Shown: positions 33,456 to 44,833, counted from the stretch's first letter. The stretch is 64,000 nucleotides of DNA from Taudactylus pleione (GCA_031769625.1 JAUIMM010000519.1:7205501-7269500); one strand, 5' to 3'. Numbers and translations are program-made. The notes: generated by a model from the sequence alone, not told the origin.

Positions 33456-34519
33456 GGACCTCATTCAGAGCCGGACGCTATCAGTCGTTCGCTCGTACGC
33501 ATTCGATTGCTTTAAACCACGCATGCGTCCGGTTCTCATTGCGCATGTGCGGCCGGATCATTGCGGTCATTTCTCGTTCGCTCGTATACACAGCGAACAG
33601 GAAGTGACCTATGTCATTTGATTGACAGAATGTTCCGTTTATGGGTGGTAACGGGGGTGGAGATGAGAAAACGCAGACGTGGCAAGGCGTTTTTTGGGCG
33701 TACATGTATTATCTTGTGTGAACGTCCAATGTGGATGCTATTTTGTCCACGTCACTGTGTGATCCAATTTCCATTAAGACTGCTCGCTCAGCTTGGGGTC
33801 TGGTATAGTCTACCGCAATGACGATGGTCTCCTCGTACTTCCCCGGACTCATCGATGGTGTTGCGATTAATCAAGTGAGGCAACAAAAACAATTAACCTT
33901 TATTTGCTAAACAGCTTCTAAGGTGTTTCGCAAATAGACCTTTTTTAGTAGCTAAAAACCGAACGCAGGTGAACTACTCAGCTGCTAATTTCTAGGGCAT
34001 ACAATCAATTAGCTAACAAATGTTTGGGTTTTTTGAGTGCTTTTTACATATTTGTAAGTGTTTATTTTGTAGACAAACAATATTGTACACATGTTTTTTT
34101 TTTTTTGGACCAAGAAACCAATCGTCCTTTTTTTTTGGATTATTGTTAATTAAACTCATAAATTGATTTTAACCCTTATTTTTTAGGCAAAATATGAAAT
34201 GTTTCTATTTCCGTTGTACTGTTTGTAAGTTTGTTAGAGGGATTACCTTTTAACCAGTTTGTGAATATATCAAGAATAGATTTTTGCAATTTTGTTTCCA
34301 AAGTGTAATAATTTTTTTGTTATTTTTGTTTCAAGTTTTTATTAAAGTAAACATTTTTTTTTCATGGGACAAAATCTAGAAATAATTTTGCCCACACACC
34401 CACAAAATAAGTGGCATTTGAACAGAAATAAAACAAATAAAAAGAATTCACAAGAAAGGAGAGGGAGGTTTTTGCCATGCAGGAATATGGGGCAAACACA
34501 GAGATGGATTGTGGGGAAT

Positions 34520-35812
34520 TTAGCCAGTGCTGTCATCGCTTTTAGGCCATTTGGCCGGGGGTTGGAGGGAGCCTGAACGGGTCCGGGAAGTCCTTCGGCT
34601 GGCCTGGCCAGAGGCAGATGTAGTGGCCTCTGGACTAGGCATAGGGCTAGGCACATTTGGAGGGATGGCTGTTGTTGTGCCAGAGGTGGAGGGTCCTGAT
34701 GTTCCGGCAGGAAGGGAGGCCGGCTCCAACATGTGCTGGCAAACGAGCTGCTCCAGGGCATTTGCTATTCGCACGTTGGCCCAAGTATTTTCTGCAAGGG
34801 CCTTAGCAATGGTCACATTTGCCGCAGCACTTTGCTCCAGGGCGTCTGCCACCCGTAGCAGATTGGCGTCCATCCTCAGCAGAATCTCGGTCTGCTGATC
34901 CGTTTTACCATTGAGATCAGTGAGGAGAGCCACTGCCTGTGAGGGGGAATGCCCTGGACTGTCTGCCACAGGGTCCCCAGCCGGATCTACTGCTTCCTCC
35001 CCTGCAGAGGCAGAAGAAATTCTGCAGCCAAAGCTCACCTCTGGAGCAGACTCATCCGCCTGTGTCTCTGTGAGAAAAAAGAGAAAAGAGTAAAATTATA
35101 ATCTAGATATTGTCAAAAACACATTTCTGATTTGGTAACATTACAACATTTACCTGGGGCAACATGGGGAGCCGCAAAGTCTGGCATGTCGGTATCCATG
35201 TTCGACATGCCAAACACCTCCTCATCCTGCACACACCCCTGGGCCAGCTCCTCCAAATCTGTGAGCTCAAGTGACACAGGGGTGGGACCCCCACTTGTCC
35301 CCCCTGCATGCCTAGCCCTATCAGCCAGTTTTTGTTTAAGCTGATATTTGAAGTCGCTCCATCTGTTGGTTTAAAATTTGGCATTATTCCTGCAGTATTT
35401 TGACCTGTAAACACTTTTTAATAAAATGTAGTTTTTACGTACCGGTGTTTGACCTCCCGGGTTGAACGTTCAAACTCACCCACACCATTGACACCCCTGG
35501 CTATGTCATCCCACAGTTTCCATCTCTGGGTTGCACCCATATTCCTTGGTGCCTGTGTCAGGTTGTCATTGCACATTTGCACCAAAACCTCCATCTCCTT
35601 CCTTGTGAATTGTGGCTGCCTTTTTTTTTGGCCCTAGTTTGCCTACTAGGGCCAGCAGCCTCTTCCATGGCATCCTCCACACCTTTTTTTAAAATGTTAA
35701 AAAAGATTTTTAGTAAAATGTTTTAAAATGTAATGTTAAACATACGCATTTTCCCCTCAAAAAAAAAACACTTACATGGTGCCTGTTGGCTAGTACTTTG
35801 CTGCTCTGTACT
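34520..35812 (-). CDS. Harbinger gene C (inner element): Myb/SANT-like DNA-binding protein, four exons
   Basis: Minus strand. Exon 1 (about 35812-35776) starts MSTEQQSTSQQAP and ends at a perfect GTAAGTG donor. Exon 2 (about 35683-35443) follows an aaaaag acceptor and encodes RQPQFTRKEMEVLVQMC, a tryptophan pair in QRWKLWDDIARGVNGVG and STREVKHR, the first part of a Myb/SANT-like domain. Exon 3 (about 35367-35155) completes it with WSDFKYQLKQKLADRA and an acidic segment. Exon 4 (about 35067-34520) has a heptad-like coiled coil (LLRMDANLLRVADALEQS) and a Pro/Ser/Thr tail. The 9-base A run at 35621-35629 leaves exons 1-2 and the domain one base out of frame, so this copy may be inactive unless translation starts downstream. 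Divergent from the transposase. Confidence 0.72.
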
Positions 35813-36343
35813 CATTTTTTTTTGGCAATGTAGCAGACCGATTTTGGCCTTCAGTGACGTTTTTATACATGCGTCAGCATTATTCGGCCGCATCATTCCT
35901 TGTGCGCTCCTACTGTCCGTCCTTAATTTGAGCGGGAAAATAAAGCCTATTTATGGTTTTGCGTTGGAGTGGTTTGTTGGCTGATTGTTGAGTAGAAGGA
36001 GGACTTGTTTTTTTGGATCTTTTGGTTTTTTTCTTCTTTCTTTTCCGTTTGCATTTTTTTTTATTGTTTGGCTATTTTTATTTGAATTTTTGAGTAAGTA
36101 TTTTAAAAAAACACCGTAAAAAATAATAGTAAATAGTTTACAATTTTTTTTCATTTTTTTTTTTTTTTACAGTTATTTTGGCAGTGACCCAGTGACGATT
36201 TTGAACTTTGGGATATTTGTCTGTTTTTGGTAAGTGTTTTTGGTTTCATGAATTTACAAATGCGATGTGTTGGTCTTAGCATACGTTTCACTAAGTAATG
36301 TTGTTTATTTTCTGGGAACAATCATGTCTTACCACTAAATTTA

Positions 36344-36672
36344 GCGTACTATTTAGTGAACTAATGTGCCCTTATTTAACTGTAAAAGTAGCGTACTATT
36401 TAGCGAACTAATGTGCCCTTATTTAACTGTAAAAGTAGCGTACTATTTAGCGAACTAATGTGCCCTTATTTAACTGTAAATGTAGCGTACTATTTAGTGA
36501 ACTAATGTGCCCTTATTTAACTGTAAAAGTAGCGTACTATTTAGCGAACTAATGTGTCCTTATTTAACTGTAAAAGTAGCGTACTATTTAGCGAACTAAT
36601 GTGCCCTTATTTAACTGTAAAAGTAGCGTACTATTTAGTGAACTAATGTTTTTTTTTATTTTAAATGTAAAA
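36344..36672. repeat. 47-bp tandem array between divergent Harbinger genes
   Basis: Seven units start with gcgtactatttag at 36344, 36391, 36438, 36485, 36532, 36579 and 36626. Each contains gaactaatgtgcccttattt and aactgtaaaagta. A degenerate version continues to about 36765. It lies between the gene C and transposase starts, where regulatory or transposase-binding sites could be. Confidence 0.95.
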
Positions 36673-37000
36673 TTAACGTACTATTTTGCATAATAATGTT
36701 TTCCATTTTTCTGTGTAAAATCATGTCTTACCACTAAATGTAGCGTACTATTTTGAGAACTAATGTGTGCTCTCTTCTCTATTTTTTAGAAAATGAAATT
36801 TGTTTTCAATCATAGTTTTTTAAATTAATATCTTAAAAATTTTATCATTTTGAAATGCAGGATGATTAGCACATGACACGTCCCAGGCCTGTAAGCATCT
36901 TTGGTTTTCTTGGAAAAGATAAGTATATTTTTCTTAACACATTTGTCTAAACCAATAACTACCTTGCTTAACATTTCAGGTTGTTGTTGGTCGTATTATA

Positions 37001-37600
37001 TTGGCCATGGTTCCAGAACCCGACCAACCTCAACTTCGTCCCAGGCATAGGCCTCGTAGGCGTGCAAGGCCCCAGATATATAGTACACGTGTCACCCTTT
37101 TTGGAATGCCAGATGATGAGGTGTTAAGGCGCTACCGTCTCCCGCCACAACTCATCATAGACACTCTCTCATTAATAGAGAGTGATCTTGAACGGCAAAT
37201 TGACAGTCCTACAGCAATACCACCACTTACGCAATTAATGTCGGTGTTACATTTTTGTGCCTCAGGATCCTTTCAAACCACTGTGGGAATAGTCGCTGGA
37301 ATATCCCAATCCTCCTTTTCAAGGATCCTGAGGGCAGTGATGGAGGCCCTTTTTAAACACTTCCATCATTTTATTAAAATGCCATTGGATATGGGTTCCC
37401 TTAATGTGGCGAAGGCTAATTTTTACCAAATAGCTGGCTTCCCACACATCATAGGGGTTGTGGATGGCACTCACATACCACTTCAGCCTCCAGCAAGGCT
37501 GGAGGCTATATTTAGGAACCGAAAGCACTTTCACTCGATGAATGTAATGGTGGTATGTGATGCCTCCCTCCAGATCCTGTCCCTGAATGCCTCCGCGTAG
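37001..37600 (+). pseudogene. Harbinger DDE transposase, N-terminal half (inner element)
   Basis: 199 codons beginning after tttcagg; a slightly later ATG at 37007 is equally possible. A basic N-terminus (RPRHRPRRRARPQ) leads into LFGMPDDEVLRRYRLPP, LHFCASGSFQTTVGIVAGIS and GFPHIIGVVDGTHIPLQPP, with the first catalytic Asp of the DDE_Tnp_4 fold, then VCDASLQILSLNA. The protein stops there. The segment with the second Asp and the Glu (SSHDSYV and GDSAYP onward in the outer copy) is missing because of the junction with gene A. It therefore cannot be catalytic. Confidence 0.85.
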
Positions 37601-37710
37601 GCCAGCCGCTTGCGGAGGTTAGTGATGGGGCGCGTGTAATTTGTGATTCTCTGGTCCATCACTTCAGTGAGGACCAGGAGTTCACAGCGACAAAAAGCGG
37701 CGGCTCTCAT
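37585..37710 (-). pseudogene. Gene A exon 1 fragment (inner element)
   Basis: On the minus strand from ATG 37710 it reads MRAAAFCRCELLVLTEVMD, clearly related to MRSASFSKRELLILTKVMD of gene A in the outer element. It runs to about RKRLAYAEA and then enters antisense transposase sequence. It lies tail-to-tail with the transposase, as in the outer element, but without exons 2-3. Confidence 0.7.
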
Positions 37711-38729
37711 GATGGCAATGATTTTTTTATACACAAAACAGTTTTAATAAAGGTCCTAGAAAAAAATTGATTGGCTAATGTAATTTGTAAATTAACAGAA
37801 ACCATTCTATTGGTCATTGTATGAGTCATGTGACCTACACCCTCACAAATATAATATGAGTTATGATAGGCTTGATGCAGTGACATGCGTAAGATAATTT
37901 AAATATTAAAAAAAAAGTTGATAAATCTGCCTATAAAAAAAACGCAAAACAATAGTAGCATTCAAACCAACTTTTAATTTTGAAGAACCATCCCCTTTGT
38001 ACAACCGTACGTATTCTGCGGAAGCAGTGACACACACTAACAATAATAAAGTTTATTGACATTGAAAAAAAAAAAAGAATTGCAAACATGTGAATAACAA
38101 TTAAGCTAATTAATATAGTGATTGCCATTAATCGATTCAAGTATGTTTGCTGAATGAAATAGCAGGCAATCGAAAACTGACAGGGCCACTTCCGGAATTG
38201 ACTTGTGCGAGTGTTCCCTGCAACCAAAGAGGAGAAGGATGGTCGCTATTTAGAACGTTCACTAGCTAGAGGAGGGGTTGGGAGACTATGGGGTGGAAAA
38301 TTAGCTGCGAACGAACATACGAGCGAGCGCTTGAATTTTATTATTTCCGGACGAGCGAACGGCCACTTGCGTCCGGCTCTGAATCAGGCCCTCAGTACAT
38401 GTTTTGTTTACATTTTAAGGCATAGTTTAAAAATGACAAATGTATGATTATATTATTGTTGTTAAAAACATGTTTTGTTTTGCTTCGCTGATGTGAATGT
38501 CAGAGTATGTTTTATTCTTTCAAAAAAATTAAAAGAAATGTTCAAATGCAATATGCAAATATACTATATGTATGCACATTTGTCAAAAGTAATGGCTATA
38601 TTTCGATTGTGCACATGCATTAAATTCTGTAACAAATTATAGTAATACAGCGTATGAGTCAATAAAATAAAAATATGCATGAACAACTCAGTTGTTTTCT
38701 CTAAATATATGTTCCAAGTGCATGATTTA

Positions 38730-39407
38730 AGGTGCATACACACACAACGATTTAGTTAATGAATGATTTTAGTAAACAATTTTCTATCTTGAAACAATGA
38801 ACTAAAATCGCTTACTAAAGTTGTTCATTTACTATGTTCATTTATGGAGCATACACACGGTCAGATTTGTCAGAGGAACGATAGAACGATTTTACCAAAG
38901 TTTTGAACGATTTGAACGATTGAACGATTTGACCAAAGTTTTGAACGATTGAACGATTTTTGACTGCATTAAAATGAATGGAATCGTCCAAGACCGACTG
39001 CAAACACATCAGATGTCAGATATCGTTATCTGACAAACGGGAAAGCGCATCGTTCATCGTCCATCGTTCAGGCATGTTAGATATGTCAGATTTTCCTTCA
39101 GATATGAACGACTGAACGATTTTTAAATCGTTATCGTTCAGATCTGAAGGAAAAATCTGACTGTGTGTATGCACCATTAAATGTAATGAACAATTTTTTA
39201 GAACTACAAACAATTTTTGCATATTCCCTTACTGAAAATCGTTGAGTTGACAAGTCTGACTGAACTACAAACTACAAACGTGAACGCGCATGAAAGAAAA
39301 TCATTCATCGTTTGACTCAGAAAGTGAACGATTTTTACAAACGATTATCATTAAACGATATCGTTTAACGATAATCGTTCAAAAAATCGTTGTATGTGTA
39401 TGCACCT
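38730..39407. mobile_element. Harbinger-like MITE, 678 bp
   Basis: AGGTGCATACACACACAACG at the left pairs with cgttgtatgtgtatgcacct at the right. The TSD tta lies at 38727-38729 and 39408-39410. The interior is rich in short palindromic gaacgatt/aatcgttc words. It sits in the right arm of the outer Harbinger. Confidence 0.88.
38845..39176. mobile_element. Related MITE nested inside 38730-39407
   Basis: TGGAGCATACACACGGTCAG at the left and ctgactgtgtgtatgcacca at the right are inverted repeats with two mismatches. The TSD tta lies at 38842-38844 and 39177-39179. Its ends resemble those of its host MITE. Confidence 0.82.
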
Positions 39408-39410
39408 TTA

Positions 39411-40341
39411 GACATATTTTTGCAATTTTGTATGTGCACGGTTATTCCTTGTGTTTGAGAATGTTAGCAAAACATTAATCAAGACTATTAGTGATCAGGA
39501 TAGTTGAAAACACCTGCTTCAGTCCTTGTTAGCAGGAGAATATCGATGGTTTGCCCATGGATACTTTTTAAGTTTGATGTGCTATCATGCACTGCGTGAG
39601 TTTCTCCTTACTCTTGAAAGTAACCTGCAACATAATCTTCTGCGTGCGATTTTGCATTGCAACGTAAACGCCCCGGACACTCCCTTTCATTCCCTTTTTT
39701 TGCAAGCCGTGTGTGGCCTATACGTAGGCACACCCATGAACCTCCCCTTGTCTGCATGTGTGTGCATGGTATCGTGTGTACTGTTGTGTGGTCGCACACC
39801 ACATTTCAGTGCTGAGGATTATGTTTCATTTGGAGCATGCATAATGTGTATTTTGAGTGTTGTGTGCATGCATACTTTAGCGATTATCGGTCACTGCGTG
39901 CACATTTGTTTTAGCGTCCACCTCTGAATCAGGCCCATTATCTTTAGCATTCTGCTTTATTATATTGTTGCTGCACCTGTCATAAACTAATAGGTGGCTG
40001 CCATGGGAAAAGTATGTTGAAAAATTATGTTTTGTGTGATATATAGAATGTTGGTATAAGTTATCATAAATGAATAAGTTACACCCTTCAAATTATGTAC
40101 ATACCAAGTGTATGATATCTTGACTGTGAATAGAAGGAACACAATGTAAATATGAGGTGTAGTAAATGGTAACATATTCTAAGACACTGCTACAAAATCC
40201 ATTTTGTGGATGTTAGTTTGTCTGATTTGCTGTAATGATATGTAACAAATTAATGCGATCCACAGTGATATAATTGTGTCATGTAATTTCTACAATATGT
40301 TCCATGTTAAAAGAAAATTAAAATGTGTTCCTGAGTGACTC
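39411..40341. other. Right arm of the outer Harbinger and non-coding DNA beyond it
   Basis: 39411-39936 is outer Harbinger end sequence. 39940-40341 is AT-rich with no gene. The frame at 39526-39927 shows no known motif. Confidence 0.55.
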
Positions 40342-40344
40342 TAT

Positions 40345-40943
40345 GGGACTGATTCAGAGCTGCTCGTAAGCGGCCGCTCGTTCGCTCCGAGCGATGTTTG
40401 CCCAACTGCGCATGCGTATGGATCGTTATACGCATGTGCGAACCAGTCAGTGCGGTTGAAATTCATGTGCTCGCATAATAGCGAATGCCTGATAATTTGA
40501 GTGACAGGAGGAGGCGTATGTGGGTGGTAACGGGGGAAGGTGCTTGAAAACGGGGAGTGGAGATCCGAACGCAGGCGTGCCAAAAGGTCAAAACGGGCGT
40601 TTTAAGGGTGTGCATAACTAAAACAGCAGCGTCATTGACCACGTCACTGGGTTATTTTATAGCCAGAACTGATCGCAAAATTGTGGTAGCAAAAACCAGC
40701 CACAAGAATAGCAAGCAGTTCATACCCTGGTCGATGTACTCGATTAATCTAATAAATAGCGGACATGACGTAGGATGCGAGCGGCCAGGGGGCGTATTTA
40801 AAAAAAAAACGACTGCAAGTTTTGTTCGCTCGTTCAGACCTAGAGGCGTGAACAGACCGCAGAGAGCGAACGGTTCATTTGAATAGCCACCCCTATTTTC
40901 TGGACGAGCGAGCGCTAATTGCGTCCGGCTCTGAATCAGGCCC
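40345..40943. mobile_element. Harbinger MITE of the inner-element family
   Basis: GGGACTGATTCAGAGC at the left; the right end inverse is GGGCCTGATTCAGAGCCGGA, the same ~23 bases as the inner Harbinger right end, followed by gcgctcgctcg-type sequence. TSD tat at 40342-40344 and 40944-40946. 599 bp, non-coding. Confidence 0.9.
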
Positions 40944-40969
40944 TATGTCTTTATGTCTGTAAATAGCAT

Positions 40970-41938
40970 CACTGCCATTAGTGGGAGATTCAAAGTCCAG
41001 TTGCGGAGTTCAGTGACTGCCGCCCAGCTTCAAAGTCCAGCGACTGACACCCAGATTCAAACTAGAGTGACTGCTGTCCAGCTTCAAATTCCAGCTACTG
41101 CCGCCCGATTCAAAGTCCAGCTACTGCTGCCCAGCTTCAAATTCTAAGGACTGCCATGCAGCTTCAAAGTCCAGCAACTGCCTCTCAGATTCAAGTCCAG
41201 CAACTGCCACCCAAATTCATTCGCTGCCTTGTCAGAGGTAAAAAAAGGTGTCTGTCACCTTGCCAGAGGTTCAAGAGGTGTTTATCACCTTGCCAGAGGT
41301 CTGAGAGGTGTCCGTCGCCTTGACAGAGGTTCTGTCAGCCCACGCCTCTGAGTGCAGAGATCTCTATGCCCATTCTGTCAGGTGCAAGGTTCTGTCTGTC
41401 CACAAATATGGGAATGATGTTCTGTCTGCCCATGCCTCTGGGCATGAGGTATCATCTGCTCATGCCTCTGGGCATGAGTTTATGTCTGCCAGCACCTCTG
41501 GACATGAGGTTCTGTCTGCCCATGCCACGGAAAGCAGGGTTCTGTTTGTCCACACCACAGGCATGAGGTTCTGTCTGCCACATCTGCTTCAGTCTTCTGT
41601 CCCCACTGTGCCAAGTGCCCAGTCTGGTGTCCAAAGGAAGTGTGTAGCCAGTCTGGTGGTTCCTGTGTCTGCCGCCAGTCCAGTGCTTACTCTTTCTATC
41701 TCCTGTGTCAAAGGGCATTCAGAGGTATCTCTCACCTTACCAGAGGTGTCCATCATTTTGCCAGAGGTCCAAGAGGTGTCCATTGCCTTGCCACAGATCA
41801 AAGAAGTGTCTGTTGCCTTGCCAGAGGTCCAAGAAGAACATAGAGGTGTCCATCACCTTGCCAGAGGTCAGAGAGGTGTTCATTGCCTTACCAGTGGTTC
41901 TGCCTACCCACGCCTCTGGGTACAAGGATCTGTCTGTC
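40970..41938. repeat. Minisatellites flanking the LTR element, left side
   Basis: 40975-41215 is a degenerate ~33-bp repeat (cagcttcaaagtccagc, gactgccgccc). About 41240-41340 and 41715-41900 carry caccttgccagaggt units, and 41340-41580 carries ~33-bp gttctgtctgcccatgcctc units. 41580-41700 is homologous to 49430-49560 on the far side of the LTR element. The long open frame (41308-41943) is built from these repeats and has no known domain. Confidence 0.65.
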
Positions 41939-42502
41939 GGTAATGGGAGTGCAGAAAATGGCTGCTTAAAGCCATGTTGTCTGCAGTGATTTTATGAATG
42001 TATCAGGCATTAGATAATGGTCAGACATTCGGAGGTGGTCAGACATTGCAATAGGTGTTATTGACAGAGAGAAGCAAAGATTACTGTTACCAGACATACT
42101 TAATCCTGAGTCAACATTGCTTTACCTTCAATTAATCTGAAAACACACACCATAAATAGTTGTTGTTGAGATTTCCAACATTCATTATTGAGGCAACAGT
42201 GCCCCCAACTGTATTTATTTCCAAATATGACCTTTATACCTGTTAAAATGCTTATGTATGAATTTTTCTCTTACAGAACAGCCTATATAAGCTGTAATTT
42301 GTCAGTATAGAATCAGCCTATGCCATTCTCTCAATGGGAGGGGCTCCTGGGAATGAAACTATTTATGTCCTCAGATGATATGACAAGTAAGTTGAGTGCT
42401 TTTTTTTTACTTTGTAATAAATGTCTTTTTAACTGATATTAGTTTGTGTGGCTTGATTAATGTCTTTGTATCCAAGAATCTTATCTCATTCCACTGAGAA
42501 CA
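41939..42502 (+). repeat. 5' LTR of the unknown-class element
   Basis: Begins (gg)taatgggagtgcagaaa and ends ccactgagaaca. Matches 48569-49175 with scattered substitutions and a ~40-base indel. AACAGCCTATATAAG near 42275 is a likely TATA region, with AATAAA at about 42417. Confidence 0.9.
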
Positions 42503-42506
42503 TTAA

Positions 42507-42523
42507 TGGTATCAGAAGTGGGA
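42507..42523 (+). other. Primer-binding site, tRNA-Leu-like
   Basis: TGGTATCAGAAGTGGGA follows the LTR by four bases. From memory of vertebrate tRNA-Leu 3' ends it matches with one mismatch; the tRNA identity is inference. Confidence 0.6.
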
Positions 42524-42925
42524 TGCAAATGGTTAATAGTCATAAATCTGCTTAGGATGTGTAGCCGATGGTTAGAGTTGTGCAAACCCATTGTAAATTA
42601 TCTTCATGGTTCAGTGTTGTCCTGAAGATATGTTCCTCTGTCTCATTTAAATGAGGTGTGATCTGTTCCGTCACAGAGTATATGTGTATGTTGTCTGTTT
42701 ACTGTCTTTGTGTTACTGAAACAAATAAGGAAAAATGCATTTTACGTTTAAGAAATATTGTAATATTGTAAAACAGAAATTGGAAACTCAGCTGGCTGGT
42801 TTTCAGAGAAAGTATAATGTGAACAAGCAATATGTTGATTGCAAGTTGAGACCGAACAATGAAATGTTGATGTCTAAAGGGACGCCCTCCATTGATGCTG
42901 TGAAGGGGGAGGGAATGTAGAATCT

Positions 42926-43324
42926 ATGCAGAAGAATGCAGCAGTTATAAGAAAACCTATCTCACAGATAGACAGAGGAAACCTGAATCCACATTGTCCT
43001 GTGAATTCACAAGGGAGGGACAGTGATGGAATTCATTACTTAGCAGCTACCGAGGGAGAGCAATCAGATGCAGCTGCCTTTGAGACAAAAAGTTTTCATA
43101 TAGAAACTTTGACTGAATCTGAAGATTCCTGTGATATTGCAGAAGATCTTGATAGTCACACATTGTATGATTCTGAATTGAATGGAAACAAATGTGTGCA
43201 AGATGTAGTAGAAAATGAGGTTCCTGACAACATGCCATTGGTTTGTGAGATTAATGATGGAACACCTGAATTACCAGGTACTGTCCAGTTTACTGTGTGT
43301 AGTGAACTGAACAAGAATCAGTAA
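42926..43324 (+). pseudogene. Unrecognised frame inside the LTR element
   Basis: 132 codons, acidic and polar (HIETLTESEDSCDIAEDLDS), without a recognisable domain. Adjacent open patches (42735-42920, 43386-43850) in shifting frames suggest one decayed longer gene. It could be a degraded gag; nothing shows this directly. Confidence 0.35.
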
Positions 43325-43970
43325 GTGCCTGAATGTCCATTAAAAAAGGTTGTGCTAAGTGGTTGGGGAGTGGTTATGATGCCCAGTGAGGAATGGGAGT
43401 TACCAAGAGCCAGGGGGTGGGAAATGGGCAGGATTGCAGTCAAAGTCCATACCCCTGAGACAAAAAAACTGCCCCCATGAGGATATTTCATTTATATGGC
43501 ATGATCACCAGAAAGGTATTGTGAAGTTTCACAATGATGAAAAAGCATGCATTGCAAATGACGTTTATGGGTTATCAGCTATTCATGAGACAGTAGTGGT
43601 GGGAAACACACTGATACTGATAACCAGTGAGCCATCCATATGGCAATCCACAACAGTCTTGCACCAACAACATACAAACTGATTGGGGAAATGCTGTTTG
43701 ATAACAAAGAGCAACAGAGAAAAATTTGGGATGTAAACACTGTGTTTTCCATTGCAGAAAAGCGAATTGTGAGTAGTAAGAAAGATCAGACCCCAGCGTA
43801 TCAGTCAATGGTTTTAAATTAGCTGAAAGATGCACAGTCACCAACAGCAATTATCAGAGCAGAGGAGTTCAAAGCAGAGGAATGGATTGTGCATAACAGA
43901 GGGATGCAAAATCAGACATTGATACATGGACAATGGTACTTACGAGAAAGGATACGCATGAAACGACAAG

Positions 43971-44519
43971 GGGCCTGATTCAGACCCACTCGCGAGCGGC
44001 TGTCCGCTCGCAAGTGGGTCGATGGTCTGCACTGAGCATGCGCACGACGGAGGGAGCTCCGTCGTGCGCATGCACCAGACACGACGAGCGAAGGACTTTC
44101 CTTCGCTCGTTGTGTCCGATCAAAGGGGGCGTGCTGTCAATGTTGATTGACAGCACGCCCCCTTTGGTGGGCGTGCCGGGGGCGTGCCTCCCTGACGGGG
44201 GCGTTCCCACGGGAACGCCTCCCGTCAGAAGCCGGCCCACTGACATCACTAGTGATGTCAGTGGGAGTGATTTTGGCTCTGATAGAGCCAAAATCACTCC
44301 GGAGCTTGCGGTTGAAAACCTCAACCGCAGGCTCCGGCTCGCAATTTCGATGGTCGCGATGGTCACGACCATCGCGGCCATCAAAATGCACGCTCGTATA
44401 GCCTGTGGGTGGTGACCCACAGCTATACGAGCGTCCAGGAGGACGCTCCATGAAAATGGAGCCCGGCCCTCATGCAGAGCGTGCGCTCTGCTCAGAGCGT
44501 ACGGCTCTGAATGAGGGCC
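43971..44519. mobile_element. Hairpin-tiled Harbinger MITE, copy 1
   Basis: GGGCCTGATTCAGA at the left and the inverse of GGCCCTCATTCAGA at the right. TSD aag on both sides. The element is a chain of about ten hairpins: 43983-44020, 44036-44073 (17-bp perfect stem), 44078-44116, 44122-44165 (20-bp perfect stem, 4-base loop), 44192-44228, 44236-44265 (30-base perfect palindrome), 44264-44300 (17-bp perfect), 44301-44335, 44349-44382 and 44390-44434. Long frames on both strands are products of the symmetry. Confidence 0.93.
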
Positions 44520-44833
44520 AAGGTCCTTACGTTGTACCAGTTATATCACAGCCATCTGCAGGGCTTGTTAAGTTTAAAACATTGTTGCCAGTGATACCAG
44601 GACTGGATTATAGTGCTTCTTGCAAGAATACAGAACTTTTATGGACTCTTTCTGTAGCAATGCAGCCATCTTTTCAGGCTGTCAGACAGACAAGTGAAGA
44701 AAAGGAGTTACCCTAACTACAAATAGGTGGGAGACCAGTTCAGGTGGCAGAGTCATGTACCAAATTGAAAGAAGACCAACTGCAACTTGTGTGGTTCACT
44801 GAAGGATCAGCCACACTGACAATGCAAGGACAC

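Larger units (their letters stand above)
33456..38391. mobile_element. Harbinger-type DNA transposon (inner), internally deleted
   Basis: GGACCTCATTCAGAGCCGGA at the left and the inverse of GGGCCTGATTCAGAGCCGGA at the right. Flanking tca on both sides is the 3-bp TSD. The 4.94-kb element lies in opposite orientation to the outer one: gene C (minus, 34520-35812), transposase N-terminal half (plus, 37001-37600), gene A exon 1 fragment (minus, 37585-37710). A 47-bp tandem array occupies the space between the divergent gene C and transposase promoters. The transposase is joined directly to the gene A fragment, indicating an internal deletion. Confidence 0.9.
26368..39936. mobile_element. Harbinger-type DNA transposon (outer), interrupted by younger insertions
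   Basis: AGGCCTGATTCAGAGGTGGA at the left and the inverse of GGGCCTGATTCAGAGGTGGA at the right form a ~26-bp terminal inverted repeat that continues into cgctaa. Flanking att on both sides is a 3-bp TSD. Subtracting the second Harbinger (33456-38391 plus TSD) leaves about 8.6 kb. It carries gene A (plus, 27262-28669), a DDE transposase (minus, 29011-30530) and gene C (plus, 31672-32710). Further insertions are a hAT MITE (29900-30279), an (ATT)n-headed repeat (31044-31338) and two nested MITEs (38730-39407). All three genes have stops or frameshifts, so this copy is dead. Confidence 0.87.

Noticed and set aside
43980..44451. Long open frames on both strands of the hairpin MITEs (also at 52855-53331 and 55904-56401)
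   Set aside because: They recur wherever the element is inserted and exist on both strands because the palindromic sequence has few stops; no domain and no start context.
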